Assembly (NCBI RefSeq): GCF_003287285.1
Contig: NZ_QMIG01000002.1
Span: forward strand, 372,001-436,000
From: Phytoactinopolyspora halophila
GTDB taxonomy: Bacteria > Actinomycetota > Actinomycetes > Jiangellales > Jiangellaceae
DNA: 64,000 nt
Reading direction: 5' to 3'
In this document: piece after piece, positions 7,846 through 16,488 of the stretch
Layout of the letters: each line of letters begins with the position of its first letter
Position numbering within the stretch: position 1 is the first letter of the stretch
The notes under the pieces: model-generated
The model's input: the letters and a program-made list of their open reading frames with translations, nothing else
The model's database searches: none
What the model was told of the DNA's origin: nothing
Made by a program: the position numbers and the translations under genes

Positions 7846-9516
7846 TCAGGGAAGCCGGGCCAACTCGTCGGCGAGGTCGTCAAGGCCCAGAGAGCCGAGC
7901 GAGAGCGACGCCATGTGCCAGTCCTTGAGATTGAAATCCGCGCCGCGTGCCTTCCGCGCCGCCGCGCGGCCTTCCAGCCAGGCTCGCTCGCCGAGCTTGT
8001 AGCTGATCGCCTGCCCGGGCCGCCCGAGATAACGCACGATCTCGGAGTCGACGAACTCCTGTCCACGTCCGCAATTGCGGCTCAGAAACTCCCGGCCGAG
8101 CTCCGGCGTCCACGTCGCGCCGGGATGGAACTCGGAATGACCGGGAATCGGCAGCTCGAGATGCATGCCGATGTCGATAATGACCCGGACCGCACGCAGC
8201 ATCTGCGCGTCCAGGTATCCGAGGCGATATGCCGGGTCGGTCAGGTAACCGAGCTCATCCATCAGGCGCTCCGCATAGAGTGCCCAGCCTTCGGTCATGG
8301 CGCTGACCGAACCGACACTGACCTGGTAGCGGGAGAGCTGGTCTTGCAGGTAGACCCATTGCGCGAACTGGAAATGATGTCCCGGGACACCTTCGTGGTA
8401 CCAGGTGCTCACCACACTCCACGTGGGGAACCGCTGTTTGCCCAGCGTCGGCAGCCACGTGCGTCCCGGTCTTGAGAAGTCCAGCGAGGGACGCGTGTAG
8501 TACGGCGCCGCCGCACCGCCCGGTGGGGCGATCATCGCTTCGACCTGCTTGATCGGCTCGGCGAGGTCGATGTACGCGCCATCGAGATCGGCCATCGCAC
8601 CGTCCATGAGGTGCTGCAGCCAGCGCCGCATCTCCTCCGCGCCTTCGATCACCTCACCATGTTCGTCGAGGTGCTGCATCACATCCTGCGGGCTCGCGCC
8701 GGGGCGGATCGCCTCGGCGGCCTCCACCATCTCCTGGCGCAGCCGGTGATACTCCGACCAGCCGTACGCGTAGGCGTCTTCGAGATCCAGCTCCGAACCG
8801 GTCCAGTAGCGCGCCCACCGCGCGTACCGTTCTCGTCCAACGGCATCCGGCACGCCCGCCGCGGCGGGTGCGTAGGTCTGGGCGAAATAGTCTCGCAGCT
8901 CGGCAAGTGCCTCGGAGGCAACCGCCGCAGCGGTCGAGAGCTCCTGCTTCAGCCCTTCCGGTCCGGCACTGACGAAATCCGCGTACCACCGGGCTTCGAT
9001 CCACGAGGTGAGCTGCTCGATGACGGTCTCCACCTGGCGTGGAGCCGCGAGGAGACCGCGGGACATACCTTCGTCGAGCGACGCGCGGTACGAGCGTGCG
9101 GCCCGGGGAACGTTCCGGAGCCGGCGTGCAATCGCCGCCCAGTCGTCCTCCGTATCAGCCGGCATCAGAAGGAAAACCGAACGCAGCGTCTGCGGCGGTG
9201 AGAACAGATTATCGACCTCGCGCAGGTTCTCGCCGTCGTCGTGAATGGCCAGCGTCGCCGTCAACCGCTCGCGAAGCAGGCGGGCGGCGCGCCGTTCGAC
9301 CACCGGCAAATCCGGTCCATCCAGCACCTGGAGCTCGGCGAGCACCGCGCGTTGCGCGCTGGCACGGGCTTCGAGCCCGTCGGGCGAGTAATCCGGCAAG
9401 GCATCGTTCCCCGGCCGGATTCCCAAGGCCGTTCCGATCACCGGATTCAGATCCGCCAGCTCTTCAACGTAACGGTCCGCGAGCTGGCGCGGCGTTGCGA
9501 CTTCGTCCACCTGCAC
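7846..9516 (-). CDS. DUF885 family protein, zinc-peptidase-like
   Basis: Protein of about 556 residues belonging to the DUF885 family of helical proteins that resemble thermolysin-clan or M32-like metallopeptidases. The segment STWYHEGVPGHHFQ, at about residue 370, carries an HEGxPGHH motif in place of a classical HExxH and is followed about 40 residues later by MTEGWALYAERL, the likely third ligand region. The C-terminus has ISYKLGERAWLEGR, typical of the family. No signal peptide is seen, so it is probably cytoplasmic. The GTG at 9516 or a second GTG six bases later can serve as start. Enzymatic activity is inferred from the family only. Confidence 0.85.
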   Translation of the reverse strand: MQVDEVATPRQLADRYVEELADLNPVIGTALGIRPGNDALPDYSPDGLEARASAQRAVLAELQVLDGPDLPVVERRAARLLRERLTATLAIHDDGENLREVDNLFSPPQTLRSVFLLMPADTEDDWAAIARRLRNVPRAARSYRASLDEGMSRGLLAAPRQVETVIEQLTSWIEARWYADFVSAGPEGLKQELSTAAAVASEALAELRDYFAQTYAPAAAGVPDAVGRERYARWARYWTGSELDLEDAYAYGWSEYHRLRQEMVEAAEAIRPGASPQDVMQHLDEHGEVIEGAEEMRRWLQHLMDGAMADLDGAYIDLAEPIKQVEAMIAPPGGAAAPYYTRPSLDFSRPGRTWLPTLGKQRFPTWSVVSTWYHEGVPGHHFQFAQWVYLQDQLSRYQVSVGSVSAMTEGWALYAERLMDELGYLTDPAYRLGYLDAQMLRAVRVIIDIGMHLELPIPGHSEFHPGATWTPELGREFLSRNCGRGQEFVDSEIVRYLGRPGQAISYKLGERAWLEGRAAARKARGADFNLKDWHMASLSLGSLGLDDLADELARLP

Positions 9517-9584
9517 AAGCCCATCTTCCCCGATGCTCGGCCTACGCCGGCCCACGGGTTCACCACCCGGGCGATGCTACGGGG

Positions 9585-10028
9585 CTAGCGGCCGTCGGGC
9601 ATCGCCGACGGTGTGGCCGCCGGCGTTCCCCGGACTTGCTCCTGCGCACCTGGAACGGGTTCCGCGGGATCGGCACCGAGACCGACGATGCGGTTGAGCT
9701 CGTCGACATGGACGACCTTCGGCTGCATCCTCCGGGCCTCGGCATCGTCGACCATGGCGTAGCTGATCAGGATGACGAGATCGCCAGGCTGCACGAGCCG
9801 TGCCGCTGCGCCGTTGATACCAATGACCCCGGATCCCCGGTCACCGGAGATGGCGTAAGTCGTCAAGCGCGCACCGTTGGTGATGTCCACGATATCCACC
9901 TGCTCACCATCGAGCAGGTCAGCGGCATCGAGGAGGTCCTGGTCTACGGTGACCGATCCCACGTAGTGCAGGTCGGCACGCGTCACTGTGGCCCGGTGGA
10001 TCTTGCTCTTCATCATCGTGCGAAACAC
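9585..10028 (-). CDS. panD: aspartate 1-decarboxylase
   Basis: Pyruvoyl enzyme converting L-aspartate to beta-alanine for pantothenate synthesis. With the GTG at 10028, the self-cleavage site GSV falls at Gly24-Ser25, exactly the position known for the E. coli enzyme, and AAAGGA lies about 10 bases upstream; an ATG at 10040 has no usable spacing. Conserved blocks [21 protein letters not shown] and [15 protein letters not shown] are present. The protein has a Pro/Ala-rich C-terminal tail of about 25 residues. It is separated from panC by about 6 kb of unrelated genes. Confidence 0.96.
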   Translation of the reverse strand: MFRTMMKSKIHRATVTRADLHYVGSVTVDQDLLDAADLLDGEQVDIVDITNGARLTTYAISGDRGSGVIGINGAAARLVQPGDLVILISYAMVDDAEARRMQPKVVHVDELNRIVGLGADPAEPVPGAQEQVRGTPAATPSAMPDGR

Positions 10029-10049
10029 GTTGTCTTTCATCCTTTCGGC

Positions 10050-11459
10050 TCACTCGTTCGATGCACCCGGCTGGGTGTCACCGTCGGTGTCACCGTGGGA
10101 AACACGCGAGGCATGCTGCGCCATCCATTGTTCCGGAATATCCGAGCGTCGCGCGAATCGGGCTCGTTCGGCTTGTTCCTGGACGAACTCGAACGCCTCG
10201 GTTGGTGGTCGATGCCGGATCGTCGCGTTTACCGGTCCCGGTGTCGTGTCGACATGGGCCGACGCCAGCCGCAACGCGCGCTGCACCGGGCCCTGGGTGA
10301 CCCGCACGCTCTGTGTCTTGGCATGCGGAACGATGATCAGCCGCCGGACGAACCGGCCCTCCCGGACCACCACCATGGTCTCGCCGGCACCGTACGCCAG
10401 CCGCCTCCTCTGGATGGGGCGCAGCCATCGTGCTCGCTTCGGGGCAGGATGAAGCGGAACCGACTCGACGTCCACCCCTGCGCACACCTGGCGGACAATG
10501 GCCATAACGTCGGGCATCGGAGCGACCGGCAATAACACCGACGTCACCGTGGTGCCGTTCGACGCGGCTCCCGCGTAGCCCGCGACATCGACGTGCACCT
10601 CGGCCCAACCCTTCGGCCGCCACAGGAGCGGCTGGCGGATCAAGACACCCTGGATACGCCCGGGCGGAACCGTCTGATGCTGCGTGTCGAGAAGTCCTTT
10701 GCGGATGCGGTACCCATCCGGAGACTCCGCCAGGGTGAACCCGAAGTTCCTGCCGAGCTGTGTCCACACCATGTAGACCGCGGCGATCACACCCGGCAGC
10801 ATTGACGTGGCGAGCCCGACGCGGGCCGCGGACGGTCCGAAGACGAGAAGTGCGGCGAGCAGCGCCACCAGTGCCACGGCCAGGATGAATCCCACCGACA
10901 AGATCGTGGACCAGACCAGCCGATCGAGCGGGACGTTGTGCACCGGCCGTTCGGGCGCTTCCGGCGTGTCAGCCTCGATACCCGCAGCACGGGCCAGGAG
11001 TTCCGCACGCAACCGGGTGGCGTCATCGAACGACAGATACCGCAGCGGCGCATCGGACTCGCTACCGCCCGCCACCTCCATGCGCAGCTCGGCAACGCCC
11101 AAAAGCCGCCCAACCAGCGGCCGGTTCACGTCCACGGCCTGCAAACGATCCATGCGTACCCGGCGGGACCGCCGCATCAGCACGCCGGAATCGATACGAA
11201 GCGCATCACCGTCGAATCCATACCGGGTGAACCACCAGGACACCGCCCCCGCGGCCGTCGCCAATAGGGCGAAGCCGAGGCCCAGAACCACGTACAGAGT
11301 GACCGGTGCCGGGTTACGCAAGGCATTCTGCCCGATGATCACGATGGCACCGGCCAAGTACGCCCACCCACGCAACAACGGCGTGAGCGGGTGCAGCCGC
11401 CGGAAATGTTCCGGCGTCGCCATGCGCGCTTGCGTCGGGCTATCCATCGGTTGACTCAA
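10050..11459 (-). CDS. PH-domain (DUF304) membrane protein, YdbT-like
   Basis: Membrane protein of 469 residues with pairs of transmembrane helices near residues 30-75 and 180-235 and three bacterial PH (bPH2, DUF304) domains: around 75-160 (RYGFDGDALRIDSGVLMRR), 250-330 (DGYRIRKGLLDTQHQTVPP) and 360-430. This is the architecture of YdbT/YdbS-type proteins. In Bacillus the related pair has been tied to resistance to antimicrobial compounds, but the role here is unknown. The start overlaps the stop of the companion PH-domain gene by 4 bases (ATGA), so the two form an operon, as in other actinobacteria. Confidence 0.88.
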   Translation of the reverse strand: MSQPMDSPTQARMATPEHFRRLHPLTPLLRGWAYLAGAIVIIGQNALRNPAPVTLYVVLGLGFALLATAAGAVSWWFTRYGFDGDALRIDSGVLMRRSRRVRMDRLQAVDVNRPLVGRLLGVAELRMEVAGGSESDAPLRYLSFDDATRLRAELLARAAGIEADTPEAPERPVHNVPLDRLVWSTILSVGFILAVALVALLAALLVFGPSAARVGLATSMLPGVIAAVYMVWTQLGRNFGFTLAESPDGYRIRKGLLDTQHQTVPPGRIQGVLIRQPLLWRPKGWAEVHVDVAGYAGAASNGTTVTSVLLPVAPMPDVMAIVRQVCAGVDVESVPLHPAPKRARWLRPIQRRRLAYGAGETMVVVREGRFVRRLIIVPHAKTQSVRVTQGPVQRALRLASAHVDTTPGPVNATIRHRPPTEAFEFVQEQAERARFARRSDIPEQWMAQHASRVSHGDTDGDTQPGASNE

Positions 11460-11944
11460 AGACCCGCCGCCTTGGCTTCTCCGAGTGCCGACAACCGATC
11501 GCGCAATCTCGCGGCCTCATCGGCCCGGAGGCCGGGAATCCGCGCATCACTTGCCGGCGAGGCCGTGTGGAGCTGGACCGTGGCCAAGCCGAACTTGCGA
11601 TCCAACGGTCCCGAGTTCACGTCGACGAACTGCATGCGCCCGTACGGAACCACCGTGAGTTCACGGAACATGACGCCATGGGTCACCAGCAGATCGTCCT
11701 GGCGCTCGGCGTAGCCCCACGCCCGCCAGATCCGTGGTATCAGCCAGACGTTCCAGGCCGCGACCAGTACCGCCGCGACGACGACCAGCACGGCAGCCCA
11801 GCTGCCCAACAGGAATCCCAAGCCGATCGCGGCCACGGGAGTGACGATCACCAGGGATGCACCGAGCACGATAAAACGTACTGTCACGAGCTTGCGAGAT
11901 ACCGCCTGCCACTCTTCTCCCGGCGGCATGAATAGCTGCTCCAC
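11456..11944 (-). CDS. PH-domain (DUF304) membrane protein, YdbS-like
   Basis: Membrane protein of about 162 residues with two helices (IVLGASLVIVTPVAAIGLGF and AAVLVVVAAVLVAAWNVWLI) followed by a single bPH2 domain (RQDDLLVTHGVMFRELTVVP). Homologues commonly begin with a LFxPPGxxW block, which supports the GTG at 11944; an in-frame ATG at 11929 has GGAG 9 bases upstream and is an alternative. It is the short partner of the three-PH-domain protein that follows with a 4-base overlap. Confidence 0.82.
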   Translation of the reverse strand: MEQLFMPPGEEWQAVSRKLVTVRFIVLGASLVIVTPVAAIGLGFLLGSWAAVLVVVAAVLVAAWNVWLIPRIWRAWGYAERQDDLLVTHGVMFRELTVVPYGRMQFVDVNSGPLDRKFGLATVQLHTASPASDARIPGLRADEAARLRDRLSALGEAKAAGL

Positions 11945-11961
11945 GACACGGCAGGCTACCC

Positions 11962-12591
11962 CTAGAGCATGCCGGATTTCTCCTCCCCTGGCGTTCGTGG
12001 CACCAGTTCTCCCGCACGAATCGCCACCGGCAGCGTATTGCCGGGCGGAGGCAGCGGACACGCCCACGATTCGGTGTACGCGCACGAGGGGTTGTAGGCG
12101 AAGTTCAGATCGACGACGAGGTCCGCGGCCGGGTCACCGCCGAGGTCGGCTCCCTTCACGGTGTCCAGCACATAGCGGCCCCCTCCGTACGCCGATGCGC
12201 CGCACGAGGCGTCTTTCATCGGCACGAAGATGCCTCCCCCGTAGGAGTCCAGCCACCAGACGTCGAGATCTCCCACCGGCAACCGCACCCGCCCTATCAG
12301 CTGAAACGGGACGATGCCGTCGGTCCCGGTGGACACGTCGATCCATTCCGGAGGCACGTCGGTCTCGACGGGGGCCTCGAATCTCAGGGAGGGATCGTAC
12401 CTGGCATAGCTCAGGCCAGCGAAGCTGGCACGATGCTCGGGCGGGATCGGCGACGCCGGATGTTCGCGAAACAGGGTGTCCCGCCCCCGGATCCACAGCT
12501 CGTGTCCGGCGGCGGGATCCGAAGCCGCACGTACCTCGCGGTACAGCGACGCCACCCGGCGACGCCAATCGAGTACGTCGAGCGGAGTCAG
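11962..12591 (-). CDS. DUF1684 family protein, probable CTG start
   Basis: Conserved cytoplasmic protein of 209 residues of the DUF1684 family, function unknown. Signature segments are LDVWWLDSYGGGIFVPMKDA and FAYNPSCAYTESWACPLPPP. The first usual start codon is a GTG at 12555, but the frame upstream still reads family-like sequence (LDVLDWRRRVASLY). A CTG at 12591 overlaps the stop of the binding-protein gene and lies about 6 bases after GAGGAAGAGGG, so a rare CTG start with translational coupling is the best explanation. This links the gene to the betaine-type transporter operon. Confidence 0.8.
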   Translation of the reverse strand: MTPLDVLDWRRRVASLYREVRAASDPAAGHELWIRGRDTLFREHPASPIPPEHRASFAGLSYARYDPSLRFEAPVETDVPPEWIDVSTGTDGIVPFQLIGRVRLPVGDLDVWWLDSYGGGIFVPMKDASCGASAYGGGRYVLDTVKGADLGGDPAADLVVDLNFAYNPSCAYTESWACPLPPPGNTLPVAIRAGELVPRTPGEEKSGML

Positions 12592-13574
12592 AGTAAGCCC
12601 TCTTCCTCCAGGTAGGAACGGGCCACGTCTTCAGGAAGCTGGCGCTCGGCATCGACCCGGGCATTGAGGACGGCCAGGTCCTCGGTGGTCAGCACCCCGG
12701 AGAGCTCGTTGAGCGCGTCGACCACCTGCTGATCTTCGGCGACCTCATCGCGCATCACCGGGACGAGGTTGTCGGCGAGCTGCAATTCTTGATCATCTTC
12801 GAGGAGCACCAGGCCCAAACCCTCCAGCGTGCCATCCGTCGTGCCGACCAGGCCCAGATCCGCCGTGCCGTCCGCGACCGCTTCCTTGGTCTGCGGACTG
12901 CCGAACCCGAGCGGGAGGATCTCGGAGAATTCCAGACCATACTCGGACTCCAGACCGGGCTTGCAGAACGGGCGGTCCGGGCATTCCTCGACAGCGGCGA
13001 ACACCAGCGGCTCGCCGAGCTCTGCGAGATCGGAGAGCGTTTCCAGGCCGTGCTCCTCCGCGAAGTCTTGCGAGACCGCGAAGCCGTTCTGGCTCGATGC
13101 CTCCGCCGGTTCCAGAACCGTCAGTCCCGCATCCTCGGCCAGCGGCCGCATGGCCGCCACCGTCTCGTCCTTATCCGTCGTGGCCAGCGGCGAGTCTTCG
13201 GGCGCGTCGGGGCCGTTCGCCTCGACGTTGAGGTACTCCGCGAATGTCGCCGCATACTCGGGCACGATATCGATCTCGCCGCTCATGAGAGCTTCGGCAT
13301 AGATCTCGCGGTTGTCCGCCTCCTGCGTGGTGACGTCATAACCGACGTCCTCCAGAAGTGCCTTGTAAACCTCTTGCATGATCACCATTTCGGTGAAGCT
13401 CGCCCCACCGACCGTCAGGCTCTCCCCGGAAACGTCGGAATCGCCTTCGTCACCTTCGTCTGCGCCATTGTCCGTGCCGGTAGTTACATCCGTCTCGTCG
13501 CCTCCGCACGCCGCGAGGAGAAGCATGAACGCGGCACCACCCGCAAGAATCGAAGAGCTACGTCGCCTGGTCAT
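12588..13574 (-). CDS. glycine betaine/choline ABC binding lipoprotein
   Basis: Substrate-binding lipoprotein of 328 residues of the OpuAC/OsmF quaternary-amine type. The signal peptide ends in LLAAC (Cys23) and is followed by an acidic linker, then the binding domain with VGGASFTEMVIMQEVYKALLED and IDIVPEYAATFAEYLN, typical of this class. It would capture betaine, choline or carnitine outside the membrane and deliver it to the two permeases encoded upstream. The frame is open to 13673, but the lipoprotein signal fixes the start at 13574. Confidence 0.9.
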   Translation of the reverse strand: MTRRRSSSILAGGAAFMLLLAACGGDETDVTTGTDNGADEGDEGDSDVSGESLTVGGASFTEMVIMQEVYKALLEDVGYDVTTQEADNREIYAEALMSGEIDIVPEYAATFAEYLNVEANGPDAPEDSPLATTDKDETVAAMRPLAEDAGLTVLEPAEASSQNGFAVSQDFAEEHGLETLSDLAELGEPLVFAAVEECPDRPFCKPGLESEYGLEFSEILPLGFGSPQTKEAVADGTADLGLVGTTDGTLEGLGLVLLEDDQELQLADNLVPVMRDEVAEDQQVVDALNELSGVLTTEDLAVLNARVDAERQLPEDVARSYLEEEGLL

Positions 13575-13684
13575 CTCGGTTGACCAACCTTTCTGTGCAT
13601 TCGCCTTTTGTGTCCCGCGGGGCGTCCTTGCCACCGCGCGTGTCCGGCGAGCCCTGCGACGCAGCGCCCGCATAGAACAGTCAA

Positions 13685-14434
13685 CTACTTCGCACCGACA
13701 GAATCTTCCGCATACTGATCATCCGCATCCCATTTGTCGTCGGTTGTCGGCCGACCCGACACTCGTCGCCGTTCGATCCGCCGCAAGGGATCGACACGTC
13801 GCTGCGCCCATTCCATCAACGCCTCGATGAGCAGGGCCATCACGGCGACGAGGATCGCGCCAGCGATCATCTGGGCCCGGTCGCCGCGCCCGAAGCCCGC
13901 CGTAATGATCCGGCCCAGGCCGCCGCCGGCCACCAGCGCGGCGATGGTCGCGGTCGCGAGGATCTGCACCGCCGCGAGCCGCACCCCATTCATGATCAGC
14001 GGCATGGCCAGCGGGAGCTCCACCGTCCTGACCACCTGTCCCGCGCTCATTCCCATGCCCCGCGCTGCATCGACAGCGTCCCGGTCCACCTCCCGCATGC
14101 CGACGTAGGTGTTCGTCAGGACCGGTGGCATGCCGAACAGCACCAGCGCGATGATCGTCGACCAATCGCTCAGACCGAGCGGGGTCATGAAGAGCAACAC
14201 CAGGACGGCGAACGTGGGGATCGCACGCCCGACGTTGCTGATGTTGATCGCCAGGGTTCCTCCACGCCCGATATGGCCGAGCCAGAGACCGATGGGGATG
14301 GCGATCACGCAGGCGATAGCCAGGGAAGCGCCGGTGAGCCACAGGTGTTCGACGAACCGCACCGGCACCCCGTCGGAGCCCGACCAGTTCTGGGCATCAC
14401 CGATCCAGCGCCACGCGTCCAGGAAATCGTCCAT
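13685..14434 (-). CDS. betaine/choline ABC permease
   Basis: Inner-membrane permease of 249 residues with the BPD_transp_1 domain and about six helices. The coupling loop EAA-like motif is seen as DAARGMGMSAGQVVRTVELPLAMPLIMNG, with the final helix before an arginine-rich cytoplasmic tail. It follows the other permease gene by one base, so both subunits are probably made together and form a heterodimeric pore. The C-terminal 30 residues are charged and look disordered. Confidence 0.9.
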   Translation of the reverse strand: MDDFLDAWRWIGDAQNWSGSDGVPVRFVEHLWLTGASLAIACVIAIPIGLWLGHIGRGGTLAINISNVGRAIPTFAVLVLLFMTPLGLSDWSTIIALVLFGMPPVLTNTYVGMREVDRDAVDAARGMGMSAGQVVRTVELPLAMPLIMNGVRLAAVQILATATIAALVAGGGLGRIITAGFGRGDRAQMIAGAILVAVMALLIEALMEWAQRRVDPLRRIERRRVSGRPTTDDKWDADDQYAEDSVGAK

Positions 14435-14435
14435 G

Positions 14436-15092
14436 TCACGTCACCACCCGGTGCCGCCACGGCGTACTCAGTCGCTGCACCGTCACCAGGAGGAGATCGG
14501 CGACGAGAGCCAGAACCACCACCAACACCGATGATGTCAACACCTCGGCGCGGAAGTTGCTGCGCAGGCCACGCAGGATCAGCTCACCCAGGCCACCATG
14601 CCCCACAATCACTCCGAGCGTGGTCATCGCAATCGTCGAAACCGTCGTCACCCGGACAGCCGCGATGATGGTCGGCAACGCCAGCGGCAACTCCACCTGG
14701 CGCAACAACCGGAACGGTCCATACCCCATCCCGATAGCTGCCTCACGGACATCGCGCGGCACACCGTCCAGACCGGTCACGATGCCACGCACGAGGATGG
14801 TCAGCGAGTACAGAACGAGCCCGACGATTACCGTTGTCGACGTCAACCCCGTAACGGGAAACAACAAGCCGAACATGGCCAGTGACGGCACCGTGTACAA
14901 GACGGTGGAGGTGCTCGTGATGAACGTGGATATGTTGCGCCACCGGCGAGCGGCCAGCGCGAGAGCGAGGGAAACGAGGAAACCGGCCAGGACCGCCATG
15001 ACGGTGATCCAGACATGTTGTTGAAGTGCCTCGATGATGTCTCCTGAGCGACTCCGGACGTACTCCGGACACACCCAGTCGTTGCGCACCAT
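14436..15092 (-). CDS. betaine/choline ABC permease
   Basis: Second permease subunit, 218 residues, with a BPD_transp_1 domain and the EAA-type loop (REAAIGMGYGPFRLLRQVELPLALP). The ATG at 15092 gives a protein beginning MVRNDWVCPEY, matching the short N-terminal stretch of OpuCB-type permeases; the longer open frame upstream runs into the divergent ATPase gene. Only a short region separates it from that ATPase gene, so the promoters for the two directions must lie very close together. Confidence 0.9.
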   Translation of the reverse strand: MVRNDWVCPEYVRSRSGDIIEALQQHVWITVMAVLAGFLVSLALALAARRWRNISTFITSTSTVLYTVPSLAMFGLLFPVTGLTSTTVIVGLVLYSLTILVRGIVTGLDGVPRDVREAAIGMGYGPFRLLRQVELPLALPTIIAAVRVTTVSTIAMTTLGVIVGHGGLGELILRGLRSNFRAEVLTSSVLVVVLALVADLLLVTVQRLSTPWRHRVVT

Positions 15093-15116
15093 ACAGTTCT
15101 CGGGGATGGTTACGGT

Positions 15117-16319
15117 ATGAACGGCGCGGGACATGCCCATTCTGACGACGGTACAGAACCGGCGATGATTCGTCTCGATGGCGTCTCGAAACGCTATCCG
15201 GACGGGACGGTGGCCGTGCACGAACTCTCCCTGGACGTGCGCGCTGGTGAACTCGTCGTGCTGGTGGGCCCGTCCGGATGTGGCAAGACGACGACGATGA
15301 AGATGGTCAATAGGCTGGTCGAGCCGACCGGCGGGCGGATATTCGTCAACGGAGCTGACGTCACCGCCACCGACACGGTCAAGCTACGCCGCGGAATCGG
15401 TTACGTGATCCAGAACGTCGGCCTCTTCCCACACCGGTCGATCGAGGAGAATGTGGCAATCGTCACAGAGCTGACCGGTTGGTCGAAGTCACGTCGGCGG
15501 AAGCGAGCTCACGAGTTAATGGAGCTCGTGGGGCTCCACCCCGGGACGTACGCCAAGCGGTACCCACACGAACTCTCGGGTGGTCAGCGTCAGCGCGTCG
15601 GCGTAGCACGGGCGCTGGCCGCCGATCCGCCCGTTCTTCTCATGGACGAACCCTTCAGCGCGGTCGATCCGGTCGTCCGGTCGCAGCTTCAGGACGAGTT
15701 CCTGCGCTTACAGCACGATGTCCGCAAAACGATTCTCTTCGTGACCCACGACATCGAGGAAGCGGTACGCCTGGGCGACCGTATCGCGGTGTTCGCGGAT
15801 GCGGGACGGCTCGAGCAATTCGACACGCCCGCAGCGGTTCTCGGGGCACCCTCCACGCCGTTCGTCGCCGACTTTGTCGGCGCTGACCGTGGACTCAAGC
15901 GCCTGTCGGTCACCCCGGTCACCGAGGTCGACATCGAGCAGCCTCCGGTGGTCCACGAGGATGACGAGCTGACCGTCGCTGGAGCGGTCATGGGGTCGGC
16001 ACGCTGGGCCGTCGTACTCGACGCCGCCGGAGGCCTGGCGGGCTGGGTCGGTCACAACATGACCGACGGGCCAGGCGTCGTTCGTGATCGTGCCCGGCGC
16101 ATGGACGCCTGGGTCGCCCTCGGAGACAGTCTCAAGGTCGCGTTCTCCGAAATGCTGCAATGGAATGCTGGCTGGATCGCCGTCCTCGACGAGACCGATC
16201 GTTTTCTCGGTGTCCTCACTCCGTCGACACTTCATGCCGCGCTACGCCGTTCGGTGGAGGCGGAGAACCAGGACGTCGACCCCAGCGAAGTCGATCTCAT
16301 CACGGTCAGCGACAGCTGA
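15117..16319 (+). CDS. betaine/choline ABC transporter ATPase with CBS domains
   Basis: ATP-binding subunit of 400 residues. Walker A is GPSGCGKTT, the signature is LSGGQRQR and Walker B is VLLMDEPF; HDIEEAVRLGD provides the switch His. The C-terminal third (about 270-390) is a CBS-domain pair as in OpuA/OpuCA, which in known systems senses ionic strength or nucleotides. It is divergent from the permease/binding-protein genes. The family often begins at MIRLDGVSKRYPDG, so the ATG at 15165 is an alternative start that would leave 72 rather than 24 bases between the divergent genes. Confidence 0.93.
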   Translation: MNGAGHAHSDDGTEPAMIRLDGVSKRYPDGTVAVHELSLDVRAGELVVLVGPSGCGKTTTMKMVNRLVEPTGGRIFVNGADVTATDTVKLRRGIGYVIQNVGLFPHRSIEENVAIVTELTGWSKSRRRKRAHELMELVGLHPGTYAKRYPHELSGGQRQRVGVARALAADPPVLLMDEPFSAVDPVVRSQLQDEFLRLQHDVRKTILFVTHDIEEAVRLGDRIAVFADAGRLEQFDTPAAVLGAPSTPFVADFVGADRGLKRLSVTPVTEVDIEQPPVVHEDDELTVAGAVMGSARWAVVLDAAGGLAGWVGHNMTDGPGVVRDRARRMDAWVALGDSLKVAFSEMLQWNAGWIAVLDETDRFLGVLTPSTLHAALRRSVEAENQDVDPSEVDLITVSDS

Positions 16320-16358
16320 TCTACTCGCCGGCGCCGACACGTCGTCAGCTGCCAAACG

Positions 16359-16394
16359 TGATCAGGTGCCGGACGCTGATCGGGTGCCGGACGC
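16359..16394 (+). repeat. tandem 18-base repeat
   Basis: TGATCAGGTGCCGGACGC (16359-16376) is followed directly by TGATCGGGTGCCGGACGC (16377-16394), one mismatch. It lies between the convergent ATPase gene and the membrane protein gene at 16489. No function is known. Confidence 0.75.
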
Positions 16395-16411
16395 CTTTCG
16401 CCCTACGGGGA

Positions 16412-16457
16412 TTTCTCGGGCCGCAACACGTCTACAGGCGTGTTATGGCCCGAGAAA
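16412..16457. terminator. inverted repeat between convergent genes
   Basis: Arms of 19 bases (16412-16430 and 16439-16457) match at 17 positions around an 8-base loop; the stem reads TTTCTCGGGCC on both sides. It separates the ABC ATPase (+) from the membrane protein gene (-), so it can serve as a bidirectional terminator. ATGATCAT lies 13 bases beyond one arm, recalling the ends of the other long palindromes in the window. Confidence 0.6.
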
Positions 16458-16488
16458 ACGTACCAAACATGATCATTCAGAACGGGGG

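Noticed and set aside
9039-10535. 498-codon plus-strand open frame
   Set aside because: Antisense to DUF885, panD and the PH-domain gene, which have clear family motifs and ribosome binding sites.
13988-14002. CATGATCAGCGG resembling the palindromic element end
   Set aside because: It lies inside the conserved permease segment PLIMNG and has no inverted partner.
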